Source: Aegilops tauschii subsp. strangulata
Lineage: Eukaryota; Streptophyta; Magnoliopsida; Poales; Poaceae
Length of the DNA stretch: 64,000 nt
NCBI RefSeq assembly: GCF_002575655.3
Contig: NC_053037.3
Location: 248,219,135 to 248,283,134, forward strand
Direction of reading: 5' to 3'
A program made the translations under genes and the position numbers. Numbering within the stretch: the stretch's first letter is position 1; each line of letters starts with the position of its first letter. Below, piece after piece: positions 11,911-23,758 of this stretch. The notes under the pieces are model-generated. The model made no database searches. It was not told the origin of the DNA and saw only the letters and a program-made list of their open reading frames with translations.

Positions 11911-13477
11911 TGCTACCTCTTGAGCATGCGTTGGTTTTCCCTTGAAGAGGAAAGGGTGATGCAGAAAGTAGCGTAAGTATTTCCCTCAGCTGTTGAGAAC
12001 CAAGGTATCAATCCAGTAGGAGACTACATGTAAATCCCTAGTACCTGCACAAACAATTAAGAACCTTGCAACCAACGCGATAAAGGGGTTGTCAATCCCT
12101 TCATGACCACTTGCAAAAGTGAGATCTGATAAAGATAATAAGACGAATATTTTTGGTATTTTTGTTGTATAGATTGAAAAGTAAAGATTGCAAAATAAAC
12201 GGCGACAGAAATAGCACATTGGCGGGAGATTAATATGATGGAAAATAGACCCGGGGGCCATAGGTTTCACTAGTGGCTTCTCACAAGATAGCAAATTCTA
12301 CGATGGGTGAACAAATTACTGTCGAGCAATTGATAGAAAAGCGCATAGTTATGAGAATATCTAGGCATGATCATGTATATAGGCATCATGTCCGTGACAA
12401 GTAGACCGAAACGATTCTGCATCTACTACTATTACTCCACACATCGACCGCTATCCAGCATGCATCTAGAGTATTAAGTTCATAAGAACAGAGTAACGCA
12501 TTAGGCAAGATGACATGATGTAGAGGGATAAACTCAAGCAATATGATATAAACCCCATCTTTTTATCCTCGATGGCAACAATACAATACGTCCCTTGCTG
12601 CCCCTGCTGTCACTGGGAAAGGACACCGCAACATTGAACCCAAAGCTAAGCACTTCTCCCATTGCAAGAAAGATCAATCTAGTAGGCCAAACCAAACTGA
12701 TAATTCGAAGAGACTTGCAAAGATATCAAATCATGCATATAAGAATTCAGAGAAGAATCAAATATTGTTCATAAACCCGTAATTCATAGGATCTCGACAA
12801 ACACACCGCAAAAAGTATTACATCGAATAGATCTCCAAGAGAATCGAGGAGAACTTTGTATTGAGATCCAAGGAGAGAGAAGAAGCCATCTAGCTAATAA
12901 CTATGGACCCGAAGGTCTGTGGTAAAAAACTCACACATCATCGGAGAGGCCATGGTGTTGATGTAGAGGCCCTCCGTGATCGATTCCCCGTCCGGCGGAG
13001 CGCCCGAAAAGGCTCCAAGATGGGATCTCACGGGTATAGAAGGTTGCGGCGGTGGAAAAAGTGTTTCGTGGCTCCCCTCGATGTTTTCAGGGTATAAGAG
13101 TATATATAGGTGGAGGAAGTAGGTCGGTGGAGCTACGAGGGGCCCACGAGGGTGGGGGCGCGCCTACCCCCCTGGGCGCGCCTCCCTGCCTCGTGGCCGC
13201 CTTGTTGCTTCCTTGACGTCCACTCCAAGTCTCCTGGATTGCGTTTGTTCCAAAACTGATCCTCGCGAAGGTTTCATTCCATTTGGATTCCGTTTGATAT
13301 TCCTTTTCTGCGAAACACTGAAATAGGCAAAAAACAGCAATTTGCACTGGGCCTTCGGTTAATAGGTTAGTCCCAAAAATAATATAAAAGTGCATATTAA
13401 AGCCCATTAAACATCCAAAACAGATAATATAATAGCATGGAACAATAAAAAATTATAGATACGTTGGAGATGTATCA
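11911..13477 (-). repeat. S 5' LTR (1,567 bp)
   Basis: In plus coordinates it runs from TGCTACCTC to TGTATCA, i.e. TGATACATC to GAGGTAGCA on its own strand. The TATA (CCTATATATAC on minus) is at 13099-13110. Just upstream of it in transcript sense is a GC block with two GGCGCGCC palindromes (13150-13190). Confidence 0.92.
13099..13110 (-). promoter_or_regulatory. S 5' LTR TATA box
   Basis: The minus strand reads CCTATATATAC, preceded in transcript sense by the GGCGCGCC block. Confidence 0.6.
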
Positions 13478-13703
13478 CTTAGCCATGCTAGTAGACGGGG
13501 AGTAGTATGTGAGAATCATGAAAGTTGCGAGAGTAACATTAATTAAGGCTAACTTTAAGGTGGCAACATTAACACACATCTGGGTGGAATGGTTGGGGCA
13601 CCCTGGGGATACCAGTGGCTTGCCCGGGCACCTGGGGAATCCAGTGTTGTCCTAGGAGATCCCGGGGTATCCGTGTAATCTTCCTATGGAAATCCACCCA
13701 GGC

Positions 13704-14615
13704 TGATAGAGGCAAAGGTGTCCCGTCTTTCGATGAGATGATGGATATCGCTTTGGTGGAAGTCGACTTTGACGATTTGACTACGAACGTGCGATTCGCG
13801 CCTTAGCAATCGCTAAACCAACTCCGAGAGGTTATTGACCACGCCGGAGCACGATCAACCTGACCACGAGGGTCTGTTTCCTGCGAGCAAACGAAGAACA
13901 AGCAAGAAACTGAGATTGCAATCTGGATATTGCGAATATAAGATGAAAGCTTTATTGATCAAGGTGGGGTTCTGTGACGCCTTTGTCTGGTCATTGAACA
14001 CAAGCGAGTACGCGAAGTTGCAGCTATGGCGAACTTTTAATCTAAACAAAACCCAAAGTCTAAACGACGCCCTAAGGGCTGTATATATGGAGGAAGAGGG
14101 GCGAATTTCGTGGCCCTTGGGGAAGGGGTCCGAAACCAACCCTATCTCTTGTTTCCCCACACATACGGACTCTAAAAACAGCCTATACTCAAGTATTTCG
14201 AAATTACATGGGCCTGGCCCAATAATAAGGTGACGCAGCACCTAGAATAGCCTCTGGACGAAATTTATGAAGTAGCATCTTGTATATTTTGTCCAAGGCT
14301 TCATGCACGCATTATGGTGGCTTCAACGTCCTGAAATCATCACTTGTAACTCCGTTCTTGTTCCCCATGCGCATGCCATCATCTCCATGCTTGTTCTTGC
14401 TCCAATGTTCATCCTTCTCAAAGCTAGGCCCTTCATTTGTAAGCAAAACAAATGTATCCAATTTAGGCAGCATCATATTCTCATGAATATTAGAATCATT
14501 ACCAAGAAACGAAAGTACCTGGTAATTTAATTGGCGTGCGCGAGCTCTAGTAATTGGTCCAATATGTGTAGCAGCAGGGGCTGTGGGTGTAACAATGGTA
14601 TTGATGTCCTCATCA
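13704..14615 (-). repeat. C 3' LTR
   Basis: In plus coordinates it runs from TGATAGAGGC to CCTCATCA. The minus-strand TATA (CCATATATAC) is at 14081-14090. The last coding part of the element's pol frame lies inside this LTR (14312-14615). Confidence 0.93.
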
Positions 14616-15412
14616 TCCTCCCTTTCTTGAAATGAAGTCGTCCTCGACGGAAGCTCATCTCCCTCACCCAAATAAGGCTTCAAATCTGCAATGTTAAAAG
14701 TGGGACTAACCCCAAAATCTGCAGGCAGCTCAAGTTTATATGCATTATCATTTATTTTCTCTAACACCTTAAAAGGACCAGCAACACGTGGCATTAGCTT
14801 TGATTTGCGCAAATCAGGAAATCTATCCTTACGCAAATGTAACCAAACAAGATCTCCAGGTGCAAACACAACATGTTTTCTACCCTTATCTCCAGCAAGT
14901 TTATATTTAGCATTCATACGCTCAATGTTTTCCTTAGTTAACTCATGCATTTTTAAGATCAATTCAGCACGTTGTTTAGCATCAAAATTAACCTTCTCCG
15001 AAGATGGAAGAGGCAACAAATCAATAGGTGCACGAGGTAGGAAACCATACACAATTTCAAAAGGGCACATCTTAGTAGTAGAATGCAATGAACGATTATA
15101 AGCAAACTCAATATGAGGCAAGCATTCTTCCCACATTTTCTTATTATTCTTCAAAACAGCCCTAAGCATAGTAGACAATGTTCTATTGACTACTTCAGTT
15201 TGTCCATCAGTTTGGGGGTGACAAGTAGTACTAAAAAGTAGTTTAGTCCCCAACTTAGCCCATAAACATCTCCAAAAGTGGCTAAGAAATTTAGTATCAC
15301 GATCTGAAACAATAGTATTTGGCACACCATGCAAACGAATAATTTCACGGAAGAACAAATCAGCAACATTAACAGCATCATCGCTTTTATGACATGGTAT
15401 AAAGTGTGCCAT
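14312..15412 (-). pseudogene. C: integrase catalytic core and C-terminal tail running into the 3' LTR
   Basis: This 366-codon frame continues the integrase after a single in-frame stop (15413-15415). It carries the second and third catalytic acidic residues, in VSDRDTKF and GQTEVVNRT, then the GDLVWLHLR and FNIADLKPYLG motifs that close Gypsy integrases. Beyond these the frame passes straight through the polypurine tract (residues SFQERED) and runs about 100 codons into the LTR, including GPITRARARQLN, ending at 14312. The same tail is preserved in the D LTRs and the LTR at 63631. It would be the last domain of Pol; the role of the tail is unknown. Confidence 0.85.
14616..14628 (-). other. 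C polypurine tract inside the coding frame
   Basis: The minus strand reads AAGAAAGGGAGGA immediately before the 3' LTR. It is translated as part of the pol frame. Confidence 0.75.
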
Positions 15413-15415
15413 TTT

Positions 15416-16408
15416 TTAGAATCTATCCACGACAACAAATATGCTATCCCTCCCCTTCTTTGTTCGAGGTAAACCTAAAACAAAGTCCATAGATATATCC
15501 TCCCAAGGAACACTAGGTACAGGCAAAGGCATATATAAACCATGAGGATTGAGTCGTGACTTAGCTTTTTGACATGTAGTGCAGCGAGCAACAAAACGCT
15601 CAACATCCCGTCTCATCTTTGGCCAAAAGAAATGTGTAGCAAGTACGTCCTCCGTCTTCTTCACGCCAAAGTGTCCCATTAATCCTCCTCCATGCGCCTC
15701 CTGCAACAACAAAAGACGAAGAGAGCTAGCTGCAATGCATAGCTTCTCACGGAACACAAATCCATCATTAACGACAAACTTGTTCCAGGTTCTTCCTTCT
15801 TTACAATTCTGCAAAACATCTTTAAAATCAACATCATGCACATATTGATCTTTGATGGTCTCCAAACCAAATATTTTGAAGTCAAGTTGTGACAGCATAG
15901 TATAGCGACGAGACAATGCATCAGCAATAACATTTTCTTTACCCTTCTTGTGTTTATTGACATAAGGGAAAGTTTCAATGAATTCAACCCATTTAGCATG
16001 TGTACGATTCAGTTTAGCTTGACTTTTAATATGTTTCAAAGATTCATGATCAGAATGTATAACAAATTCTTTGGGCCATAAATAATGTTGCCATGTTTCT
16101 AAAGTCCGAACAAGGGCATATAGTTCTTTATCATAAGTAGAATAATTCAGACTAGGCCCACTCAATTTTTCAGAAAAGTATGCAACAAGTTTACCATCTT
16201 GTAATAACACACCTCCTAATCCAATTGCACTAGCATCACATTCAAGCTCAAAAGTCTTATTAAAATCAGGAAGTTGGAGTAAAGGAGCATGTGTCAACTT
16301 ATCTTTCAATACCGTGAAGGCTTCTTCCTGTGCGGTACCCCAAACAAAAGGCACATCCTTCTTTGTAAGCTCGTTGAGAGGTGCAGCAATGGTGCTGAAA
16401 TCTCTCAC
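15416..16408 (-). pseudogene. C: RNase H and N-terminal integrase
   Basis: Residues 40-150 form a Ty3-type RNase H ([37 protein letters not shown]). The integrase zinc-binding region follows, with an HX-H pair in [12 protein letters not shown] and cysteines in CTTCQKAKS. The first catalytic Asp is in [10 protein letters not shown]. RNase H removes the RNA template and integrase inserts the cDNA. The frame is cut from the RT at about 16405 by a small deletion where the family normally has the connecting GFYRRF segment, and ends at an in-frame stop before the rest of integrase. Confidence 0.85.
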
Positions 16409-17304
16409 AAATCACCAGCGAGGCCAAGGAAACTCCTCACTTGTGTGACCGTTTTGGGCTGCGGCCAACTCTCAATAGCTTCAATCTTGGCTTTATCAAC
16501 TTCAATTCCCTGTGGAGTAACAACATAGCCAAGAAAAGATACTCGGTCGGTGCAAAAGGTGCACTTCCCAAGGTTACCAAACAAACGTGCATCACGTAGA
16601 GCAATAAAAACAGCACGTAAATGTTCCAAATGTTCTTCCAAAGATTTGCTATAAATCAGTATATCATCAAAATAGACTACCAGAAATCGTCCAATAAAAG
16701 CACGTAAAACTTCGTTCATTAGTCTCATGAAAGTACTAGGTGCATTAGTTAACCCAAAAGGCATGACTAACCACTCATATAAACCAAACTTAGTTTTAAA
16801 TGCTGTTTTCCATTCATCTCCCAGTTTCATACGAATTTGATGGTATCCACTACGCAAATCAACTTTGGAAAATATTGTAGAGCCACTCAATTCATCAAGC
16901 ATATCATCTAGCCTAGGAATAGGATGACGATAACGAATAGTAATGTTATTAATGCCTCTACAATCAACACACATATGCGACGTACCATCCTTTTTAGGTA
17001 CTAGTATAATAGGAACAGCACAAGGACTAAGAGATTCGTGTATATAACCTTTGTCGAGCAGCTCCTGTACTTGACGCATAATCTCCTTCGTCTCGTCTGG
17101 ATTGGTACGGTATGGTGCATGGTTGGGTAGCGATGCACTGGGAATTAAGTCAATTTGATGCTCAATCCCTCGAATAGGTGGTAATCCCGGTGGCACGTCT
17201 TGTGGAAAGACGTCAGCGAACTCCTGCAAAATGTTAGTGACAGTAGGGGGCAAAGAGGAAAGCACGTCCTCGAATAAAAATAATGCCTCTTTGCACAAAA
17301 GCAT
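16405..17304 (-). pseudogene. C: reverse transcriptase
   Basis: The 299-codon frame shows the Ty3 RT landmarks: [34 protein letters not shown], a palm motif [15 protein letters not shown], the catalytic YFDDILIYS (about 16662-16675 on the plus strand) and thumb region [17 protein letters not shown]. It would copy element RNA to cDNA. Its N-terminus is offset from the preceding frame (17234-17443) by a frameshift near 17300, and the C-terminus ends at the deletion before RNase H. The catalytic Asp pair is intact. Confidence 0.88.
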
Positions 17305-17470
17305 AGCAAACAGATTTGCTGAAATCTAGCTCATCAATATCAGATTTTGTGGCAAGTAAACATGCACTTTTCAATTTAATTTCAGAAACAACACTAGATG
17401 GTTTATTATTAGGTTTCATTTGTTGCTCAAATTCTTTTGCCACAATCTGATTTTCACTCTTATTTTTCTC

Positions 17471-18871
17471 CTATTTTGCTTTATTAGCTCTATTAATGTC
17501 ATCTTTCAAAATGGAATCAGGAGTCATAGGAAGCAAAGTAATATTTTTATCCTTATGAACAATAGTATAATGATTGTTTCTACCATGGTGTACAGAATTT
17601 TTATCAAATTGCCATGGTCTACCAAGTAATAAGGAACATGCTTGCATGGGTACCACATCACAATCAACATAATCAACATATGTAGAGATACTAAAATGCA
17701 CACGAACAGTACGTGTTACCTTAACCTTGCTGCTGTTGTTGAACCATTGGATGTAGTAAGGATGTGGATGTGGTCTTGTGGTGAGAGATAGCTTCTCCAC
17801 CATCTCCATGCTAGCCAAGTTGTTACAGCTCCCTCCATCTATGATGACGCGAACAGAACGTTCCTTCACAACTCCCTTTGTATGGAACAAATTATGCCTC
17901 TGATTTTGCTCTGCTTGTGTGACCTGCACACTCAAAACACGTTGAGCAACTAAACATTCATACCTGTCAGCGTCTTCAGGAGCCATGTATTGCGTCTTAT
18001 TTTCAGAATCATCTCCACCATGTTCTTCACGTGTAATAAGAGCCAAAGTCTCCTCATCATAGTCACTAGCGGACTCATACCCACCATCCTCAGTAGCAAT
18101 CATTACACGCTGAGATTTGCATTCTCTCGCATAATGTCCTCTTCCCTTACAACGACGACAAATAATATCACTTGTGTGCCCTGTCGATGCCATGGAAGAA
18201 GAAGAGCTCTGTGCAGGCCCGGCAGGTGCGCTCTTGGCAGATAGTGGTGGTTGTGCCTGCTTTCTTGTATCACGGCTGGAGGTGGAACCTGATGGAGGTG
18301 CTGGTGCAGTGGAAGTAGAAGATGCACGCGGTGTCCATGATGAAGGTCGACCTGCAGAAAAGTTAGTTCGCGCCAATGGCTGTCGGTCCTGCACTTCACG
18401 TTCAGCTTTACAAGCAAGATGGAATAAACGAGTGATATTATTATAATCCTTATACTCTAGAATGGTCTGAATCTCTTTATTTAATCCACCCATAAAACGT
18501 GCAAGCATAGCTTCATTCTCCTCAACAATACCACATCTAATCATGCCAGTTTGTAATTCCTGATAATATTCTTCTACAGAATTTTTCCCTTGTCTTAAGC
18601 GCTGCAATTTTTGAAGTAATTCACGTTGATAATATGGTGGAACCCAACGAGTACGCATAGCAGTTTTCAAAGCAGCCCAAGTAGCTGGAACAGGATATAA
18701 TCTACAATGTTCAGACCACCAAACACATGGAAAGCTAGTGAAAGCACAAACATCAGCAGGAACACGTCTCTCCTCAGGATATTGTAAACATGTAAATCGT
18801 TGTTCAGTTTCTAACTCCCAAGTAAGATATATATCAGGAACATATCTACCCTCAAATGGTGGAATATTCAA
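17471..18871 (-). pseudogene. C: gag capsid, zinc knuckle and protease
   Basis: The 466-codon frame has a capsid-type Retrotran_gag domain in the first 160 residues (TWAALKTAMRTRWVPPYYQREL, KNSVEEYYQEL). A Ser/Pro/Ala-rich linker is followed by one CX2CX4HX4C knuckle (CRRCKGRGHYAREC), then an aspartic protease with the active site IIDGGSCNNLAS. It ends at a single in-frame stop at 17471; the same register continues to about 17234 as a linker to RT. Gag and protease in one frame are normal for plant Gypsy elements. Confidence 0.87.
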
Positions 18872-18873
18872 TT

Positions 18874-19419
18874 TCAGTTTAGGGAGATGGTCATGATCTC
18901 GTACCTGAGGTGGTGGTGCCGGCCTACCGTTGCGAATATATACCTGAGGTCGACCTGCTGGTGGTGGTGCTGGTGGCTACACGTAGTTCTGATTTTGATC
19001 AACCTCATCCTCATAATCGCCCGCATAATCGTCATCCTCCTCAGCCGCCGCAGTAGCAGGAGCCAAAGAAGCATCAACAGGAGGTGCAGCGGCACCCGAA
19101 TTTTGACCAGTCTCAATTGGAACGCGTTGTGCTCGTCCCACTTGATTTGGAAGGCGGCGTTGGAGATGTGGTTGTTGTGTTGTAGCGGTGCGACATGTGC
19201 AGCCGGTGGTGGTTGGGGAAGACGCTTGAGTAATTCAGTAAACTTGTTATCCAGCTTTGTCTCGAACGACTTCTCCACGGCATCTATCTTCTCCATAGCC
19301 TCTTCAAATCTGTTTAGCACATCTCCCACCTGGCCACTCATCATTTACTGAAATTTATCATGCAACTCCTTGTTCGTCATGTTCTCCCAATCAGTCTCAT
19401 CGGCTTGTGATCCTGCCAT
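18874..19419 (-). pseudogene. C: N-terminal gag with early stop and frameshift
   Basis: An ATG at 19419 opens MAGSQADETDWENMTN, but an in-frame stop interrupts at about 19345-19347. The frame resumes at MMSGQVGDVLNRFEEAMEKI, with a coiled-coil-like stretch that would support Gag multimerisation. After about residue 85 the register is lost and the translation becomes Leu/Arg/His-rich nonsense. The true frame continues into the capsid frame at 18871. I chose 19419 because it follows the leader and precedes the acidic N-terminus. Confidence 0.7.
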
Positions 19420-20180
19420 AGTTAGCAGCAATAGAAACACAAAAGAATATGATCCTGCAGACTACTAGGAAGTGGTGGTGATGGTGGTGTGTCACAAAAC
19501 CTTCAAGCGAATCTCAAATTCTTACCAGTTCTTACCCAACAGCAGGTGGTGATCGGCAACCGTTGTAGTCAAAACTCTCAAAGCTTGGATAGAGCGATTA
19601 CCAGGGAGAGTCAAACGCACGATGTAGATGTATGTGGAGCTGGGAAGGCTTATAATATGGTAGCAAAAATGGTCTGCAATAATCAATTCAGAGATGCAAA
19701 GTTGAAGAAACGCTCAACGACGGTACTGTGCTGGTCCTAGGCTAGACCGTGCTAGAGACGCGAGCCTAGAACACTAACAAAATCACGGCGCTGCACGTAA
19801 ACAAGGGAAAAGCACACTCTGGAATTTTTTTTGCTCTTTTTTTCTGCGCTCCTTTTTTTGCGAAAAATCACTATAATGGCGAGTGTCTCAAAACTCTTCC
19901 CAGGTCAAACTGACAGGATGGGCACAATTTTTTTTTCACGGTGGCGTGACAACTTATGACCAGAACTCGAAACTCTAAAAGACTAGACTCTAAGACCAGC
20001 AACTTGACACGACGATGCAACCGCAAATTCAACAAAGCAAAAACCCTAAAAAGATTATGCAAAGGCTCAGATTGATTCAGATATACTGAACTAACCTTTT
20101 GTGGCTTTTTCGTCGACTGTAGGTATGAAGAACAGACTCGATCTAAACTACGAAAAACTGTAAAATCTCACCGAGCAACC
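19420..20180 (-). other. C 5' leader
   Basis: About 760 bp of untranslated leader lie between the primer site and gag. It has oligo-T/A runs near 19826-19860 and 19927-19936. I see no real frame. The homologous leader of D (56375-57484) is longer, having an extra repeat-rich stretch. Confidence 0.7.
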
Positions 20181-20196
20181 TGGAAATCTGATACCA
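20181..20196 (-). other. C primer binding site
   Basis: The minus strand reads TGGTATCAGATTTCCA, two bases from the 5' LTR. Its first ten bases match the initiator-Met primer site. Confidence 0.85.
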
Positions 20197-20198
20197 CT

Positions 20199-21114
20199 TG
20201 ATAGAGGCAAAGGTGTCCCGTCTTTCGATGAGATGATGGATATCGCTTTGGTGGAAGTCGACTTTGACGATACGACTACGAACGTGCGATGACGTCGCGC
20301 CTTAGCAATCGCTAAACCAACTCCGAGAGGTTATTGACCACGCCGGAGCACGATTAACCTGACCACGAGGGTCTGTTTCCTGTGAGCAAACGAAGAACAA
20401 GCAAGAAACTGATATTGCAATCTAGATATTGCGAATATAAGATGAAAGCTTTATTGATCAAGGTGGGGTTCTGTGACGCCTTTGTCTGGTCGTTGAACAC
20501 AAACGAGTACGCGAAGTTGCAGCTATGGCGAACTTTTAATCTAAACAAAACCCAAAGTCTAAATGACGCCCTAAGGGTTGTATATATGGAGGAAGAGGGG
20601 GGAATTTCGTGGCCCTTGGGGAAGGGGTCCGAAACCAACCCTATCTCTTGTTTCCCCACACATACGGACTCTAAAAACAGCCTATACTCAAGTATTTCGA
20701 AATTACATGGGCCTGGCCCAATAATAAGGTGACGCAGAACCTAGAATAGCCTCTGGACGAAAGTTATGAAGTAGCATCTTGTATATTTCGTCCAAGGCTT
20801 CATGCACGCATTATGGTGGCTTCAACGTCCTGAAATCATCACTTGTAACTCCGTTCTTGTTCCCCATGCGCATGCCATCATCTCCATGCTTGTTTTTGCT
20901 CCAATGTTCATCCTTCTCAAAGCTAGGTCCTTCATTTGTAAGCAAAACAAATGTATCCAATTTAGGCAGCATCATATTCTCATGAACATTAGAATCATTA
21001 CCAAGAAACGAAAGTACCTGGTAATTTAATTGGCGTGCGCGAGCTCTAGTAATTGGTCCAGTATGTATAGCAGCAGGGGCTGTGGGTGTAACAATGGTAT
21101 TGATGTCCTCATCA
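20199..21114 (-). repeat. C 5' LTR
   Basis: 916 bp, with ends TGATAGAGGC and CCTCATCA in plus coordinates. It is near-identical to 13704-14615. Confidence 0.93.
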
Positions 21115-21999
21115 CAGGCTCAATAGGATCATAAGATTATTCATGCTAGAAACTCCCATGTGCAGCCACATGCCATTATGGGCTCTGGCATAGTTGAGTA
21201 AGTTGTGGGAAACCTTTCCAGGATAGGCTAGCAGATGTAGGGAAATTGTAGGTGGACCGGCCTATCTATCGGTTAAGGGGACCTCTTCGGAAAGACTGTG
21301 TCTCGGTCATCTGTTTCTCAAACATCATGCAGTGCGAGAAATTAAACGGAGGAGATCGAGTCTTGTGGGGAAAAGTGCGCAAACCTCTGCAGAGTGTACA
21401 AACTAATCATGATTAGTCGTGTCCCCGGTTATGGACATTTTTGAGTATCTGGTATTTGAATTATTGGTTGATCTCATCACTCTATTTAATGAAATTGTTG
21501 GGTTATTAATGATTTGGTAATTTGGGATTGAGTTGGAGGAACCTTCTCAATATGGCATAAACATGGTAGTAAATAAAAATGTATTCCTTTGTTGTAGGAA
21601 AAATTAGCTTTATGCAAAATTAAACTTAGAGCCTTCACCAGCCAAATATGCATATAGATATAGACATTCTCCTTATTATTCTATGTTCTGGATTTGCCAG
21701 TACATTCAATGTACTGACCTACGTGGCTGCAACGTCTCATGTTGCAGGAATCTTACGACGAGTAAGTGAAATGATAGGGTTACGTTGTCTACACTCAACG
21801 TTGCCGTTGGTGTTGTTGGGAACTCCTCAACTTTGTGGTTACTTCTGCAATATGGATTGAGGTAATAGTATTTACGTTACTTTTTACATGTGATTGCACT
21901 CTGTTATAAATCCTCGAGTACTGTGTGTGTCATCATACCGTTCCAGGGATGACACTTAAGCACAGAGACTTGATCCATTTGGGTCAGGTCGCTACAAGA

Positions 22000-22013
22000 T
22001 GGTATTAGAGCCC
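22000..22013 (+). other. A primer binding site (initiator-Met type)
   Basis: TGGTATTAGAGCCC lies three bases after the LTR end. It matches the 3' end of plant initiator tRNA-Met (TGGTATCAGAGC) with one change. Confidence 0.85.
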
Positions 22014-22375
22014 ATGTTGACTGTAGGACGTGACCCCTAGAACCTGGCAAGCCCTTAGGAAAGGATTTCTCTAAAACCTTTATTTTCAAAAAGATCTTTT
22101 ACCTCTCTTCTTTTCTGAGCTTTATCAAATTTCCCTTTTAGTTGGACAGTACCCCTTTCCCCTTTTGACCACGCGAAGATTCAGCTGATGAGACTACTCC
22201 GAAAAGATATCGGACAACTAAGACCACTTCGGAATGAAGAGGATTTTACCGTGCATTATAATAATGGAAACTACAATGGTTGAAGACTCTGAAGACTAGG
22301 AGAATTTGAAGGCTCTGAAGAATTTCCAGATTGGTATGACCTTGGAAGGCTACCCTTAGGGAACTTGTCAGACTA

Positions 22376-22894
22376 TTGAAGCTGTCAATACCCGAGATCA
22401 AGGAGTGTCGGAGAAAGACCGGAACATGGAGTTCTAAAACTCAAAGCTTTTGTCAAGAAAACCCGAAGGCAGGAGATACCAACTATGGAATGATAGCTCA
22501 TGGCAATGACATGGGCATAAACACGGCTATCCGTGATGTCATCGCCCGCTTATGCTATTGTCACCGTGCTGAGTTAAGCATGCATTTCTTCGGAAGGATT
22601 GGATGATGAAAGGGCTAATGGAGCACCTATCAGCAAAAGACGAAGTTTTAACCTTAGCTGGTGTATCGCCAGGATCTGGAGTATTACATCAAGAATTTTA
22701 AGACGGACCCTCAGGAAGCCGTATTTGACAAGGAAGCATTTCGTGAAGGACTCAGGACCCAGAAGCTGAAAGTAGCTAAGCTAGAGGAGCAAAACCTCGA
22801 GATACCGGAGATTCGTCAGGAACAGAAGGACAGTAGGACCATGGTTCATGCCAAGGATGTTGAAACCCAGAAGTTTGGAACGCAACTCCAGTAA
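22376..22894 (+). pseudogene. A: decayed 5' gag region
   Basis: Two short frames in the same register (22376-22606 and 22661-22894) are separated by several stops. The second is charged and coiled-coil-like, with a run of Lys/Glu/Gln residues. No family motif is clear. Its position, between the primer site and the zinc-knuckle frame, makes it the probable N-terminal half of the A gag polyprotein, now inactive. The intervening 22014-22375 stretch is leader sequence in which I see nothing coding. Confidence 0.45.
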
Positions 22895-23289
22895 TATTAA
22901 AGGACGTCACGAGAGACTTCGCAACAACAGAGATGATCTGGCAAAAGAACTTGAGAAGGACAAGCACGATTGGAAGAAGCCTTCGGAGACATGAACAAGA
23001 CTTGAAGACTTTGGCGTCTTTGAAGATTTATTGACCTTCAGAAGACCAAACCCCTGTTATATACCTACGTTAGATGCGACGATTGTGGGCTGTCATTTGT
23101 TTGATGTTTTTTCGACAGCCATAAAATAAAAACCTGTCTCTTCAAAACTATTGTTTGTATTGTGTGTATCCCTCTCTATCTCTATTATCTCACCCCCAAA
23201 ACCCTTGGAACCAATAGAGGATGAATGGATATGAACTCACATTTCCGGGACCGATAAGTCAATTAGAGATGGATCGATGGATTTAGAAC

Positions 23290-23758
23290 ATGGAAGATCA
23301 CATGAAGAATAACACTATAGCCGGAAAAGATATGGCCCAACATGCTCTTCAGTGCTTTGAAAGAGGTGCTGCTACTTGGTGGAGCATGTACCAAACCATC
23401 AATGGATGGCAAGGAGTAACCACTTGTAAAGAATTTAAGTTGACTCTGCAAAGGTCTCGTCTTGTGTCCCAGAAATTGAAGTCTTATGGAAATGATATGA
23501 AGAAACCTTGTGCATGCAAGCTCTGTGGAGAAATAGGACACAACCATAAAGAACACAAGGATGAATGCCCTCATTGTGAAGAAAGTCACCCAGCTGAAGA
23601 ATGCCCAACTAGGCAGATTACTTGTTTCTTGTGTGAAGGGACAACCCACTATCCTACTCAGTGTCATATTTACCCCATGGTACAAAGAACCATCCAGCAG
23701 AAGAAAGAAGCAATGAAAGGAGCCCTCATGGAAATTTTAGAAGAATCTGGTTTATTTG
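23290..23758 (+). pseudogene. A: gag fragment with three zinc knuckles
   Basis: The frame has a capsid-like segment (WWSMYQTINGWQG) followed by three cysteine clusters: CKLCGEIGHN, CPHCEESHPAEEC and CFLCEGTTHYPTQC. The last is a clean CX2CX4HX4C knuckle, and the others are CCHC-like. Such knuckles bind the element's RNA in Gag particles; most plant Gypsy gags have one. The frame runs into the truncated F1 LTR at about 23748-23758 and stops shortly afterwards (23794-23796), so the C-terminus is foreign. Protease and polymerase are absent. The start is only the first ATG after an upstream stop. Confidence 0.7.

Larger units (their letters stand above)
6517..13477 (-). mobile_element. S: complete Sabrina-like LTR retrotransposon, minus strand
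   Basis: Both LTRs, a primer site, gag, protease and a polypurine tract are present. It is flanked by a perfect 5-bp target duplication CTTAG (6512-6516 and 13478-13482). It carries no RT, RNase H or integrase frame, so it is a non-autonomous design as well as mutationally broken. It is inserted in the A 5' LTR. The name Sabrina-like is from memory of Triticeae repeats. Confidence 0.92.
13704..21114 (-). mobile_element. C: complete Ty3/Gypsy element, minus strand
   Basis: LTRs of 912 and 916 bp, a primer site, gag, protease, RT, RNase H and integrase are all present. It is flanked by a perfect target duplication CAGGC (13699-13703 and 21115-21119). It sits in the A 5' LTR: the sequence on either side joins to match A' at about 38990. 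By eye I count roughly 15-20 substitutions between its LTRs, suggesting a fairly recent insertion. The coding region has at least two stops and several frameshifts. No chromodomain was recognised and I do not assign a clade. Confidence 0.93.
4426..21996 (+). repeat. A 5' LTR (about 3.2 kb, interrupted by S and C)
   Basis: The segments belonging to A are 4426-6516, 13478-13703 and 21115-21996. It contains an AT-rich (TTTTA)n-like tract near 5105-5150, then a very GC- and CpG-rich 0.45-kb block (5165-5640) with a TATA-like TTAAAAAG near 5358, then an AT-rich leader. Long proline- and arginine-rich frames on both strands over the GC block (for example 5293-5973) are composition artefacts. The solo LTR A' shows the same order of blocks. 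Confidence 0.85.
4426..23752 (+). mobile_element. A: long-LTR Gypsy-like element, 5' half only, with nested S and C
   Basis: The element starts TGTAACATCCC at 4426, preceded by GGATC. The 5' LTR ends in GCTACA at 21996, and an initiator-Met type primer site follows at 22000. Removing S, C and their target duplications leaves an LTR of about 3,189 bp, which aligns along its length with the solo LTR at 36757-39884. Internal sequence has degraded gag. Pol and the 3' LTR are missing because the element is joined to the truncated F1 LTR near 23750. Confidence 0.85.
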
